This document shows positions 46,106 through 55,265 of a stretch of 64,000 bases of DNA, piece after piece. The stretch is taken from positions 124,001 through 188,000 of the forward strand of contig NZ_JAIEUJ010000003.1 of assembly GCF_019802285.1 (NCBI RefSeq). Direction: 5' to 3'. Below the pieces are notes generated by a model. It made no database searches. It worked only from the letters and a program-made list of their open reading frames with translations, and was not told the DNA's origin. Position 1 is the stretch's first letter, and the number at the start of each line of letters is the position of its first letter. The stretch comes from Novilysobacter antarcticus (GTDB lineage Bacteria > Pseudomonadota > Gammaproteobacteria > Xanthomonadales > Xanthomonadaceae). A program made the translations under genes and the position numbers.

Positions 46106-48361
46106 TCACGGCCGTGCCGGGGCCTGCAGCGGTTGCAGGGCACGAAAGCGGCGACCGTATTCGTCAGTCAAATCGCGAGCCTCGTTGGGGTCGCGAATGA
46201 TCTTCGGCGTCAGCAGGACGATGGTTTCCTCACGCCGGGTCACCGAGCTCTGGGTACCGAACAGTCCGCCCAGCACCGGAATCCGGTTCAGCCCGGGGAA
46301 GCCGCGCGATCCCCGCGCGGCACTGTCGCGAATCAGGCCGGCCAGCATCACCGTGTCGCCGCTCTGGATCGCCGCCTCGGTTTTCAGCTTGCGGGTGTCG
46401 ATGCGGACATTGCCGAACCGGTCCGGCTCACCGCCTGGTGCGCTGACCTCCTGGACGATGTCCAGGAACACCATGCCGTCCTTGGTGATGCGCGGGCGAA
46501 CCGTCAGGATCACGCCGGTGTCGAGGTACTGGACCTGGCTGTAGCTGGTGTCGTTGCCGATCCCCGGGTTCACCGTCACCGAGGACACCGGAATACGGCT
46601 GCCGACGTTGAAAGTTGCCTCCGCGTTGTTGCGCACCACCACCGAGGGGGTCTGCAGCATGTTGACGTCGGTCACCGAATCCAGCGCCTTGATCACCGCG
46701 GCCGCATTGCGACCCAGGAACGTCCACGCCAGTCCGCCAGTCGTGCCCTTCGCGTCGCCGACGCTGCCCGCCAGGGTGCTCCAGGTGCTGCGGCCGACCG
46801 CGCTGGGCAGGTCGTTGTCGGTCACCGCGTTCTCGAAGAACCAGTTGACGCCGTATTCCAACTCGCCGGACAACTGCACCTCGACCACCTGGGCCTCGAT
46901 GTGGACCTGCATGGGCATCACGTCCAGCTGGCCGATCACGTCGCGGATGGACTTCCAGGCCTGCGGGGTGGAACGCACCAACAGCGCATTGGTTTCCTCC
47001 ACCGCCGAGACACCGACCTTGTCGCCGCCGATCTCCAGCGACACGCTGGCATTGCCGTCGCGGCGGTTGCCCAGTGACAGGCTTGCGCCGCCACTGCCGC
47101 CACTGCCGCCACCCTTGTCGCCGAACCCCATGCTGGAGCCGTCGTCTCCGGAGGTGATTTCCGCCGAATCCAGGCCGGGCATCAGGCTCGGGCCGCGGTC
47201 GCCGCCTGCTCCATCGCCGCCAGCGGACGAGCCGCCAAAGACTTCCGCCAGGCGGTCGGCGAGGTCACGCGCCTTGATGTACTTGAGCTGGTAGGAGTAC
47301 AGCTGCACCGCACCGCCTGCGCCATCGATGCGGTCCAGCCATTGCTGGATGTCGTCCAGGTAGCTCGGCTGCGAGGTGATCACCATCACCGCGTTGGTGC
47401 CCTCCAGCGGCATGAACCGGAACATCCCGGCCACCGGCGATTTGCTCTCCTGGCCGAACACCTTCTCCAGGTCCTCCACCACGCGCACCGCCTTGCCGGA
47501 CTGCAGCGGGTAGACGCCCACCGACATGCCCGCCAGCCAGTCGACGTCGAAGATCTCGATCGTGCGCAGGTAGTTCTGCAGCTCCGCGCGTGTGCCACCG
47601 ACCGTGATCACGTTGCGGGACGCGTCGGTGTCCACGATCGCGTTGGGCCGCGCGTAGGGCTCGAGGATCTTCTTCATCTCCTCGGCGGAGACATAACGAA
47701 GCGGAACGGTGCGCAGCTCGAAACCGCGCGCGCTCGCAGCGCCACCGGCGCGCGGTGCGACCGTGCCGGCCAGCGGCTGGTCGGCGGCGACGACGTTGTA
47801 GCGCCCGCCGCTGTAGATCATGCGGGCGTTGTTCCAGCCCAGCACCTGGTCCAGCAGGTTGATCGCCTCGGCGGCACTGACCGGTTTGGGTGTAGCCAGG
47901 GTGACGGTGCCTTGCACGCCCGGGGCGATGACGTAGTTCTGCCCGAGCATGTCGCCCAGGATGGCCTTGACCACGGCGTGCAGCGATTCACCCTCGAAGT
48001 TGAACGTCGCCTCCCCGGTGGTTGCCGGCAGCCCGGGCGGTGGGGAATTGGCCACCGTGGTGTCGATGAAGCGGCCGGTACCGCGCCGGATCTGCGGGCG
48101 GGGTCCGTCCTGGTCCGGCTCCACGTTCGAGACGCTGCCCAGCGCATGGGTCTGCACGCCGTTTGTGCCGGGCTGCGCTGCCTGCTCGGCGGTGCGCGGC
48201 ACAGCATCGCGACGGATGCTGGGAACCGGCCCACTGGCACAACCGGCCAACAGCGCCATCACCACCAGGACGGCGACGACCGCGCACAGGCGCCCCCGGT
48301 CCGGGAGCGGGCGGCGCGCGGACGACGTCGCGAGGAAGGTATCGATGGCGTGTTGCTTCAT
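46106..48361 (-). CDS. gspD: Type II secretion secretin (GspD/XpsD)
   Basis: Outer-membrane channel of type II secretion. 751 residues from ATG 48361 (GTG 48370 is an alternative). Lipobox ALLAGC with Cys41, as in lipoprotein secretins that self-target. N0 and N1-N3 ring domains precede the secretin core (SRIPVSSVTVNPG and YLDTGVILTVRPRI). A long Gly/Ser-rich insert (about residues 378-440) interrupts the N3 region. Last gene of the E-to-D operon, 20 bp after gspN. Confidence 0.95.
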   Translation of the reverse strand: MKQHAIDTFLATSSARRPLPDRGRLCAVVAVLVVMALLAGCASGPVPSIRRDAVPRTAEQAAQPGTNGVQTHALGSVSNVEPDQDGPRPQIRRGTGRFIDTTVANSPPPGLPATTGEATFNFEGESLHAVVKAILGDMLGQNYVIAPGVQGTVTLATPKPVSAAEAINLLDQVLGWNNARMIYSGGRYNVVAADQPLAGTVAPRAGGAASARGFELRTVPLRYVSAEEMKKILEPYARPNAIVDTDASRNVITVGGTRAELQNYLRTIEIFDVDWLAGMSVGVYPLQSGKAVRVVEDLEKVFGQESKSPVAGMFRFMPLEGTNAVMVITSQPSYLDDIQQWLDRIDGAGGAVQLYSYQLKYIKARDLADRLAEVFGGSSAGGDGAGGDRGPSLMPGLDSAEITSGDDGSSMGFGDKGGGSGGSGGASLSLGNRRDGNASVSLEIGGDKVGVSAVEETNALLVRSTPQAWKSIRDVIGQLDVMPMQVHIEAQVVEVQLSGELEYGVNWFFENAVTDNDLPSAVGRSTWSTLAGSVGDAKGTTGGLAWTFLGRNAAAVIKALDSVTDVNMLQTPSVVVRNNAEATFNVGSRIPVSSVTVNPGIGNDTSYSQVQYLDTGVILTVRPRITKDGMVFLDIVQEVSAPGGEPDRFGNVRIDTRKLKTEAAIQSGDTVMLAGLIRDSAARGSRGFPGLNRIPVLGGLFGTQSSVTRREETIVLLTPKIIRDPNEARDLTDEYGRRFRALQPLQAPARP

Positions 48362-48390
48362 TGCGTGCACTCTATTGGATCGTCAGGTGG

Positions 48391-49176
48391 CTACATTTCT
48401 TCTTTTCGCAGCGCCGCGCGGCGGGCTTCAATCCGCTGGCGGATGGAGTCCATCTGTGCCTGGGCCGGCTCGGGCGCCGTGTTGACAGGCGCGGCGGACT
48501 CGCTGTCCTGCTCTGCTGGCGTAGCGTCCTTGGCCATGGCGGCGGGTTCGGGACGACGCTCCGCCTGCGGCCGGGGTACTGGCGACGGGGCTTGCGCGTC
48601 CTCCGGCATCCGCGCTGCACGGGACGCCGACGTTGCTGGCGCGCGGCCCGCCTCCAACGCAGCGCTGGTCTGCTCGGCGCCCTGGCCTTCAAACACCGTC
48701 AACTCCAGGTTGCGACGTCCCTGGGGACCGTCAAACACCGCGCCGCGTGGCGCCAGCTCGACCAGACGCCAGCCCGACTGGGCCAGGGACTCGTCCAGCT
48801 TTACCCGCACCGCGTCCCCACCGTCGCGCCGGCGGACGATCGCCATTTGAGTGGCCGGCGTGATCAGGACGCTGGTGAGTACGTAGTCGAACTCTTCGCC
48901 GGGATCCGCTTCCTCGCCACCTTCGAGGAAGAACGGGTGCGGGCTGCGATCACTGGCAAACAGCGGTCGGTCGGCAATCGCCTGGTACTGCTCAGGCGGG
49001 CCGAGCGCGGCTTGCACGCTCACCGCCTGCGGCAGCGCGACCAGCATGTCGGGATCGTCGGCCAAGGTTGTCACCCGCCCGCCCATCCCGGCCACGGCCA
49101 GCACCCAGGCCAGCAGCGCCCACCCAGCCACGCCGGCCAGCAGCCAGGTGCGAGGCCCCAGATCGTCAACGCGCAT
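48391..49176 (-). CDS. gspN: Type II secretion protein GspN (XpsN/GspC-like)
   Basis: 261 residues: a short cytoplasmic start, one membrane helix (TWLLAGVAGWALLAWVLAVAG) and a periplasmic domain. The periplasmic YQAIADRPLFASDRSP segment recalls the homology region of GspC that docks on the secretin. The C-terminal 80 residues are Pro/Ala/Glu-rich and disordered. In Xanthomonas, XpsN links XpsM and XpsD and stands in for GspC; position and architecture fit that. It overlaps gspM by 11 bases. Confidence 0.8.
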   Translation of the reverse strand: MRVDDLGPRTWLLAGVAGWALLAWVLAVAGMGGRVTTLADDPDMLVALPQAVSVQAALGPPEQYQAIADRPLFASDRSPHPFFLEGGEEADPGEEFDYVLTSVLITPATQMAIVRRRDGGDAVRVKLDESLAQSGWRLVELAPRGAVFDGPQGRRNLELTVFEGQGAEQTSAALEAGRAPATSASRAARMPEDAQAPSPVPRPQAERRPEPAAMAKDATPAEQDSESAAPVNTAPEPAQAQMDSIRQRIEARRAALRKEEM

Positions 49177-49810
49177 CGGTCACCTCGGCAGGCGGCGGCG
49201 CGTCGAGCGGCAACAGATAGCCCTGCAGGTCGAAGGAGACATCCAGGCCACCCAGGCTCACCGACTGACTTCGGCTCAAGTAGAGCGTCTGGGTCAGGAT
49301 GTTTAGGTTGTCCACGAACAGGCGCGGACTGCCGCTTTCCAGCAGGTACAGGACCCGGCTCAGCTCGGGCGTGCCGCAGCGCAGGCGAACCTGGGCGACC
49401 ACGCGACGATAGGACTGGCGGTTGTCGGAGTCCAGTGGCGAGCGATTGGTGATGGCGCAACTGCGGTTGCCGGGGCTGGCCTCCGCCACGACCGTTTCCA
49501 GCCGCTGGATCAGGCTTGCCGTGGCCAGCTCCGTGTTCGCCTCCGGCAGGAAGCCGGGGATGCCTTCCTCCTGCTGGCTCAGCTCTTGCAGGCGCTCGGC
49601 CACCTGGGGCGCTTGCTGCAACTGCATCCTCAACCGCAGCTCGCGCTGCTGCAGGGACTCGATGCGCGCGTCCGCCTCGCGCATTGGCACGGTCCACCAC
49701 GGGTGCACCAACATGCCGTAGCCGATCGCCAGGACCAGCAGCAGCAGGCCCGCCGCCAGCCATCGGTCGCGGCGTGAGGGCGCGTCAGCGACCGGGCTGT
49801 GCAGGCGCAT
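49166..49810 (-). CDS. gspM: Type II secretion protein GspM (XpsM)
   Basis: Inner-membrane platform protein that pairs with GspL. 214 residues from MRLHSPVADAPSRRDR, with GGAGG upstream. One membrane helix (LAAGLLLLVLAIGYGMLVHPWW), then a periplasmic coiled coil (about residues 40-80, READARIESLQQRELRLRMQ) and a ferredoxin-like domain. It begins inside the end of gspL (26-base overlap). Confidence 0.85.
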   Translation of the reverse strand: MRLHSPVADAPSRRDRWLAAGLLLLVLAIGYGMLVHPWWTVPMREADARIESLQQRELRLRMQLQQAPQVAERLQELSQQEEGIPGFLPEANTELATASLIQRLETVVAEASPGNRSCAITNRSPLDSDNRQSYRRVVAQVRLRCGTPELSRVLYLLESGSPRLFVDNLNILTQTLYLSRSQSVSLGGLDVSFDLQGYLLPLDAPPPAEVTDAR

Positions 49811-50963
49811 CGGTGGCCTCCGCAGGGGCCGGTTTTGCCGTGGCAGAGGCAAGGTTGGCTGTCAGGGTGAACCGGTCGCGCCCGCTCTCAGGATCTGGTT
49901 GCAGCGCACCGGCAAGGGCCGGCGAGCGCCACTGATCGGAACCCTGCAGCTCGCCGATCAGCGCCGCCGCCTGCTTGCTCAGCCCGATCAGCATCAACTG
50001 GTCGCCGTTGATGGACAGTTTTTCCAGATAGGTGGAGTCGGGCAGGCGCCGGGTGAGTTCATCGAGGATTTCGGTCGCGGGGGCGCGTTCCGCCCGCAGG
50101 CGGTCGAGGAACACCCGCCCCTCCATCACTGCCGCGAGTTGCTGGCGCTGTACGGCGGCGCGCCGACCGGACTCGGCCTGACTGGCGATCGTCTGCTCGA
50201 GCGCAACTGCGGCGCTGCGACGGTTCTCCAGCAACTGCCACATCAATGCCAGAACCGCGAGCAGCGCAACGACAGCCAGCGCGACGTTCCACGTCGCCGC
50301 CGGATCCCGCCGTTGCCGACGTTCCGCCGGCGCCAGCAGGTTTACCCCGAGCGGAGCACCGTCCGCTCCGGCCACGTCGATCCCGGCCAGCCCCGAAGCC
50401 AGCGGTCCCAAGGCCGTGCGCTGCTCATCCAGCAGTTGCCGCGGAACCACCACCAGCTCTACGTCAAGTTGGCCGTCACTTTCCCGGCGCCCACGCACGC
50501 GGGCATCAAAGGCGACGGCATCGGCGGTGAACGGTGTCTGCCGGTCGATCTCGAAACCGACCACGTCACGCAAGCGCTCCAACGCGCTGGACGGCAAGCT
50601 GATCCGCCGTGTCAGGCTGCTGGCGGCAGGCAGCATCAGCCAGCGCGGAAGCTCGCCCAAGCGCGGGCCCAGCAGGGCCGCCAAAGGATCCTCTCCGACC
50701 CGGGACCGGGCCACCAGCGCGGGCAAAGGCAGCCGTTCGATATCAATCAGCGCATCGTCGCGTTGCCGCCGCAACTGCACCTCGGCCTGGTCGATCTGGA
50801 GCAGCAGGCGGCCGCGCCCCAGGCCCAACGTCTGCCGCACCGACGGCGGCAGCCAGGCGGCCAGCGAGCGGCCCCACCACGACAGATAGCCGCCCACGCC
50901 CGGCACCACGCGCGTGCCCATGCGCCCCAGGCGATCGCCGAAGGTGGAACCTGGCTGGCTCAT
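49785..50963 (-). CDS. gspL: Type II secretion protein GspL (XpsL, PilN-like)
   Basis: Bitopic platform protein that anchors the GspE ATPase. 392 residues from ATG 50963, which overlaps the gspK stop; a TTG at 50987 is possible. The cytoplasmic actin-like part runs to about residue 235. One membrane helix (WNVALAVVALLAVLALMWQLL) follows, then a PilN-like periplasmic coiled coil and ferredoxin-like domain (LPDSTYLEKLSINGDQLMLI). The annotation as GspL relies on position as well as architecture. Confidence 0.87.
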   Translation of the reverse strand: MSQPGSTFGDRLGRMGTRVVPGVGGYLSWWGRSLAAWLPPSVRQTLGLGRGRLLLQIDQAEVQLRRQRDDALIDIERLPLPALVARSRVGEDPLAALLGPRLGELPRWLMLPAASSLTRRISLPSSALERLRDVVGFEIDRQTPFTADAVAFDARVRGRRESDGQLDVELVVVPRQLLDEQRTALGPLASGLAGIDVAGADGAPLGVNLLAPAERRQRRDPAATWNVALAVVALLAVLALMWQLLENRRSAAVALEQTIASQAESGRRAAVQRQQLAAVMEGRVFLDRLRAERAPATEILDELTRRLPDSTYLEKLSINGDQLMLIGLSKQAAALIGELQGSDQWRSPALAGALQPDPESGRDRFTLTANLASATAKPAPAEATDAPAQPGR

Positions 50964-51877
50964 CGTGGCGAAGCTCCCTCTTCCCAATGCAACGTGGTGT
51001 AGGCCGCGCCCAGACCCGCAGCGGCGCTGGTCTGCACGACGGCGCGTAACAGTGACTGGCGGCCGTCTGCCAGCTGCGCGCGGCTGTCGATACTATACGT
51101 TCCGCCCGCTGCCGGACCGCCGCCCAGAACGGGCAAGGCGCCTCCGCCGGCCAGGGGCAGTCCGGTTGCGGGATCGACGACGCCGCGCCCGGCGACAATC
51201 CGTTCGCCATCCATGCCCATGGCGTCCAGAACCGGAGCGGTCGCGAACGCGGGGTCGGGGCGCGGCGACCGGCTGTGGACCGTCACGTGGGGAGCGATCC
51301 TGGCATACAGCGCCGGGGTGAAGCCCAACACCTGTTCCAGTTCGGCGATGCTTTCAAACTCGGCGTCCTTGGCTCCGTAGGCGCGACCGGCGGCGGCGTA
51401 ATCGGAGTCCTCGGCGCCGCCGGACGGTTGGCTCAGGGAATCCGCGTCACGCCAGTCGATGATCGCCCCGGCCAGGCGCGTGGCTTCGGCGGGATCACTG
51501 CCCAGTGCCCGCAGCAGACCGGCCAGCAGCATCGCATCGGACTGGTTGAGATCGACCTTGCCGCCTTCTGCCACGACCCGCACCTGGACCTGCGCACCCT
51601 GGTACTCCCACTCATAGAGCCGGCCGTCGGGCTGCCACTGCGCCCGCGGATCGGATTGGGCCAGGCGGTGCAGCGAGTACTCCAGTCCGGCGCGCGCGGC
51701 GCCCTGGGCGCCGATCCCACGCGCCAGGACCTGGCCTTGCATGTGCTCGACCCGGGCGGTCATCGCGAACGCGCCCACCAGTGCGGTGAGCAGCACGATC
51801 ATCCACAGCACCAGCAGCAAGGCGGCACCTCCACTGCGGCGCGGGGATCGATGCAGATGACGGGCAACCGCAGTCAC
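50960..51877 (-). CDS. gspK: Type II secretion minor pseudopilin GspK (XpsK)
   Basis: Large minor pseudopilin that caps the pseudopilus tip with GspI and GspJ. 305 residues from GTG 51877, which overlaps the gspJ stop (GTGA). Prepilin-like cleavage after Gly17 in RRSGGAALLLVLW. The +5 glutamate is absent, as expected for GspK. The globular part contains GGKVDLNQSDAMLLAGLL and AIIDWRDADS, typical of the family. Confidence 0.9.
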   Translation of the reverse strand: MTAVARHLHRSPRRSGGAALLLVLWMIVLLTALVGAFAMTARVEHMQGQVLARGIGAQGAARAGLEYSLHRLAQSDPRAQWQPDGRLYEWEYQGAQVQVRVVAEGGKVDLNQSDAMLLAGLLRALGSDPAEATRLAGAIIDWRDADSLSQPSGGAEDSDYAAAGRAYGAKDAEFESIAELEQVLGFTPALYARIAPHVTVHSRSPRPDPAFATAPVLDAMGMDGERIVAGRGVVDPATGLPLAGGGALPVLGGGPAAGGTYSIDSRAQLADGRQSLLRAVVQTSAAAGLGAAYTTLHWEEGASPR

Positions 51878-52611
51878 CAGCCGCCACCCGCAGGTCCGGT
51901 CGCGCCACCCAACGCCTGCGGAATCGCCACGACCAGTGTTGGCCACTTGCCGCCGTCCGCGTCGGTAAGGCTCGCCTCGACCAAGACCGGCAAGCGATCG
52001 ACTGCCGACCAGCGGTCGGTCCACTCACCCAGCTCGCCGTTCTCCGGGTCGATGCCGCGATAGCGAAACCGCGCCGATGCCAGCCCATCGACCAGTACGT
52101 CGGGCGCACGGCCACGCGGATCCTCCACGGTTTCACCGGCCGACACGATGTCCAGCGCGAGCACGATCCGATGCGCACCGTCACTGCGCTCAATGCGGAA
52201 ATCGTGCGAGTAGGGACCGCCTCGACCCAGGTAATCGGGCAGGTCGGCGACGAAGCGCATCCGCTCCGCCTCGCCAAGGAAGCGTTGCGGACGCTCATTG
52301 GCCTGACCGGTGTGGAAGGCAACCGGCCGCGCCGCGCTGATGCGCCTGCGCAGGAATCCCTCCACCGCGCGCATGCGCTCGCTGCGTTCGGCCAGCGCCT
52401 CGCCCCGGGTCGCGGTCTGGCTGGCCGCTGTCAGCGTCGCAAACGCGAGCGCCAGCCCGGCGGCGAGAAGCACCGTGGCCAGCATCACTTCGACCAGAGT
52501 GAAGCCGCGCCCGGCCGCCTTGGCCGGTCCCGCGCGAATGATGCCGTCGCAACGGACTGCGATAGCCAATCGCCCGCGCACACCCTCCCCTCTTTCCACA
52601 GAACGCCTCAC
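51874..52611 (-). CDS. gspJ: Type II secretion minor pseudopilin GspJ (XpsJ)
   Basis: 245 residues from GTG 52611, which overlaps the gspI stop by four bases. An unusually long 36-residue leader precedes the prepilin site GRG|FTLVE, with Glu at +5 (E41). The hydrophobic helix follows and a soluble beta domain ends GGATGPAGGGW. A shorter leader could be used only if an internal start exists; none with a ribosome-binding site is evident. Confidence 0.9.
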   Translation of the reverse strand: MRRSVERGEGVRGRLAIAVRCDGIIRAGPAKAAGRGFTLVEVMLATVLLAAGLALAFATLTAASQTATRGEALAERSERMRAVEGFLRRRISAARPVAFHTGQANERPQRFLGEAERMRFVADLPDYLGRGGPYSHDFRIERSDGAHRIVLALDIVSAGETVEDPRGRAPDVLVDGLASARFRYRGIDPENGELGEWTDRWSAVDRLPVLVEASLTDADGGKWPTLVVAIPQALGGATGPAGGGW

Positions 52612-53036
52612 CGGACACCTCCTACAGCGGCATCCGGCGGCGCCAATCTCAAACTGCGCACTTGCAACTGTTGACCCGGCCCACCGTCACCCCATTGCAC
52701 CGCCAGATCCAACTCAACCAACGACGGATCGCCCGGCGCCTGCGGCAGGTTCATCAGCGCCGGATCCTGCCACGGGGCCACGGAAAGCGACCAGCGATAG
52801 CGGCCGTCTTCAAAGTCGCCCTCACGTTGCCCTACCCGCAACGGCTCACTGATACCAACAGTGTCCAGCAGGGATTGCGCATGCAGCGCCGCCCGTCCCG
52901 CATCGGCCGACCAGCGCACCTGCCGGGTCGCACCGGAAAGTGTCCCCAGCAGCAAGGTCAGACCCATCGCCAGCAAAGCAAAGGCAACAATCACCTCGAT
53001 CAGGGTGTATCCGCGCTGGGCCTTGGCCGATTGCAT
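52608..53036 (-). CDS. gspI: Type II secretion minor pseudopilin GspI (XpsI)
   Basis: 142 residues from MQSAKAQRG|YTLIEVIVAF, where the bar marks the peptidase site; Glu14 is at +5. GspI is thought to nucleate the tip complex with J and K. The ATG overlaps the gspH stop by one base. The upstream open stretch belongs to gspH and is rejected. Confidence 0.92.
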   Translation of the reverse strand: MQSAKAQRGYTLIEVIVAFALLAMGLTLLLGTLSGATRQVRWSADAGRAALHAQSLLDTVGISEPLRVGQREGDFEDGRYRWSLSVAPWQDPALMNLPQAPGDPSLVELDLAVQWGDGGPGQQLQVRSLRLAPPDAAVGGVR

Positions 53037-53548
53037 CAATCCCCGCTCCCGGCCCGCTTCACGCTGACCTGCCCGGTCAGCCAGGCTACGTCGATGTCCC
53101 ACACCACGCCGTCGCGGCTGAGCTGCACCCGTCCACCGGTGGCGGCGCCGTCGGCAAAGAACATCACCGCCCCCTGTCCCTGTGCAGGCTGGATCTGGCG
53201 GGCGCCGATAAAGCGCACGTCGATCGCGGCCGGGATGGTGCCGGCACGGTCCTTTGGGGCCTGCCACGTACGCGCCGCGGGATCGATCACGAAACGCTGG
53301 GGCTCACCGGTGGCGATCGCGTGGGTACGCGTGAAGCGCAACTGCGCCGCCACCTCCTTCACCGCCGATCGCAACTGGGTGCCCTTCACGCCGCCGCTGA
53401 ACGCCGCTGCCGCCAGCAGGCTCGCGCCTGCGATGAGCCCGATCACCAGAAGCATCTCCAGCAGCGAAATTCCCGCGTGGCGACCGCGAGAGGAACGCGC
53501 CCCACGGCCCGACCGGGCGCGCCATGGCGTTGGCAGGAACTCGGGCAA
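53036..53548 (-). CDS. gspH: Type II secretion pseudopilin GspH (XpsH)
   Basis: 170 residues. Prepilin-type signal HAG|ISLLEMLLVIGLIAGA with Glu31 at +5, then a soluble domain (AVKEVAAQLRFTRTHAIATGEPQRF). The only start giving a sensible leader is TTG 53548, three bases before the end of gspG; it has a weak ribosome-binding site, so translation is probably coupled to gspG. Confidence 0.85.
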   Translation of the reverse strand: MPEFLPTPWRARSGRGARSSRGRHAGISLLEMLLVIGLIAGASLLAAAAFSGGVKGTQLRSAVKEVAAQLRFTRTHAIATGEPQRFVIDPAARTWQAPKDRAGTIPAAIDVRFIGARQIQPAQGQGAVMFFADGAATGGRVQLSRDGVVWDIDVAWLTGQVSVKRAGSGD

Positions 53549-53550
53549 TG

Positions 53551-53985
53551 TCAGTCGTAGTGGATGTCGCTGTCGACGCTGGTGCCGCCGACCTTGCCGT
53601 CCTTGCCCAAAATGACCAGATCGAACGGACCGCTCTCGCCGGGGGTGCGGTACTCCACCGGATGCCCCCACGGGTCGTTCAACTCGGCCGGCTTGGCATA
53701 CGGCCCCAGCCAGCCGGCAGCGCTGCCCGGCGCCGTCACCAACTCATCGAGTGTGGCCGGCAGGCGGCCGGTATCCATCTGGAATGCCTCGACCTTCTGC
53801 CCCAGCGTCATGACCTGGGATTTGGCCAGGTTCGCCTTGGCGCGGTCCGCGCCGCCGAGCACGCGCGAGCCAACGAAGGTCAGCACCGCGCCGATCAACA
53901 CGATCACGATGATGATCTCGATCAGGCTCATGCCAGCCTGCGCGGCGGGGGCGGGAGAACGGGTGAGGGAGCGTTTGTTGCGCAT
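53551..53985 (-). CDS. gspG: Type II secretion major pseudopilin GspG (XpsG)
   Basis: Main subunit of the pseudopilus. 144 residues, standard length. Processing site AAQAG|MSLIEIIIVIVLIG; the usual Phe-Thr after the cut is Met-Ser here, and Glu23 is at +5. The family C-terminal region is readable: LDELVTAPGSAAGWLGPYAKPAELNDPWGHP in shorter blocks and the acidic calcium-site-like end DSDIHYD. Confidence 0.95.
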   Translation of the reverse strand: MRNKRSLTRSPAPAAQAGMSLIEIIIVIVLIGAVLTFVGSRVLGGADRAKANLAKSQVMTLGQKVEAFQMDTGRLPATLDELVTAPGSAAGWLGPYAKPAELNDPWGHPVEYRTPGESGPFDLVILGKDGKVGGTSVDSDIHYD

Positions 53986-54043
53986 CGTTGAAGGTCCTTT
54001 GTGGGAAAGTGCTTGCCGGCGAGCGAGCCGCCGAGGCCGCGGG

Positions 54044-55261
54044 TTATCCGATCGAACTGGTGAGGTCGTAAAGCGGCGTCAGCACTGCCATCACCACCAC
54101 ACCGACCAGTCCGGCCAGGACGACGGTAACAATGGGCACCAGTGCAGCGAGCATTCGGTCCAGGGCGATCGAGGTCTGGTGCTCGAAGGTCTCCGCGGTC
54201 TTAACCAGCATCGTATCCAGCGCGCCGGATTCCTCGCCGACCTGGATCATCTGCAGGGCCAGGCGCGGGAAGCGCTTGCCACGCGCGAGCGCGGTGGACA
54301 GGGCGACACCGTTCTTTACCTCGTCGCTGGCGGCCAGGACATCTGCCGCCAGCACCCGGTTGCCCAGCACCTTCTGGCCAATGCCCAACGCGGCCATCAA
54401 CGGCACGCCGTTGCGCACCAGCGTGCCCAGGGTACGGGCCAGACGCGCGGTCTCGACCTTGGCAACCAGGTCACCGAAGAAACGACGGCGCAGCAGCCAG
54501 CCGTCCAGTTTCTCGCGGAACACCGGATCCCGGCGCTTGCGGTCGAATACCAGCAACACCACCGCCGGGATCACCACCAGCATGATCCACCAGTCCCGCA
54601 CGAACAGGCCGACCCCGAGTACGACCTTGGTAAAGCCCGGCAGCGGCGCGTCGAGGCTCTCGTACATCTGGGCGAACTGGGGCACGACGTAGCCGAGCAG
54701 GAACAGCAGGCTGAGCCCGACCATCACCAACAGGATCGCCGGATAGATCAGCGCGTTGATGACCCGCGACTGCATCGCCCGCGAGCGCTCCAGGTAATCG
54801 GCCAGCCGCGACAGCGTCTCGTGCATGCTGCCGCCGGCCTCGCCGGCGCGCACCATGTTCACGTACAGGCGCGAGAACGTACCGTGCTGGCGCTCCAGCG
54901 CGGTCGAAAGGGAGGCACCGCCGCGCACCGCGTCGCGTACGTCACTGACCACCCGTCGCGCGGCCTCGTCCTCGGGCAGCTCCAGCAGGATCGTCAGCGC
55001 CCGGTCCAGCGGCTGGCCGGCACCAAGCAGAGTCGCCAGCTGTTGGGTGAACTGGACCAGCCGCTCGCCCGCGAACGGCCGCGGCTTGAAAAGCGTGCGC
55101 CATGCGGGCAGTCCGCTGCCCTCGCTGGCCAGGCGTGCTTCCACCGGCAGGTGGCCCTGTTCCTGCAGGCGCGCCGCCACCTCGGCGTCGCTGGCGGCCT
55201 CCATCTGGCCGTCGAGCATCTCGCCGCGCGCGTTGATAGCCTTGTAGCTGTAGAGGGCCAT
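54044..55261 (-). CDS. gspF: Type II secretion inner-membrane protein GspF (XpsF)
   Basis: Polytopic platform protein, 405 residues, homologous to PilC. Two cytoplasmic helical bundles carry the repeated family motif (RAGEAGGSMHETLSRLADYLE and QVGEESGALDTMLVKTAE). About three membrane helices, including INALIYPAILLVMVGLSLLF and the C-terminal ALVPIVTVVLAGLVGVVVMAV. It lies four bases after gspE. Confidence 0.95.
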   Translation of the reverse strand: MALYSYKAINARGEMLDGQMEAASDAEVAARLQEQGHLPVEARLASEGSGLPAWRTLFKPRPFAGERLVQFTQQLATLLGAGQPLDRALTILLELPEDEAARRVVSDVRDAVRGGASLSTALERQHGTFSRLYVNMVRAGEAGGSMHETLSRLADYLERSRAMQSRVINALIYPAILLVMVGLSLLFLLGYVVPQFAQMYESLDAPLPGFTKVVLGVGLFVRDWWIMLVVIPAVVLLVFDRKRRDPVFREKLDGWLLRRRFFGDLVAKVETARLARTLGTLVRNGVPLMAALGIGQKVLGNRVLAADVLAASDEVKNGVALSTALARGKRFPRLALQMIQVGEESGALDTMLVKTAETFEHQTSIALDRMLAALVPIVTVVLAGLVGVVVMAVLTPLYDLTSSIG

Positions 55262-55265
55262 CGGC

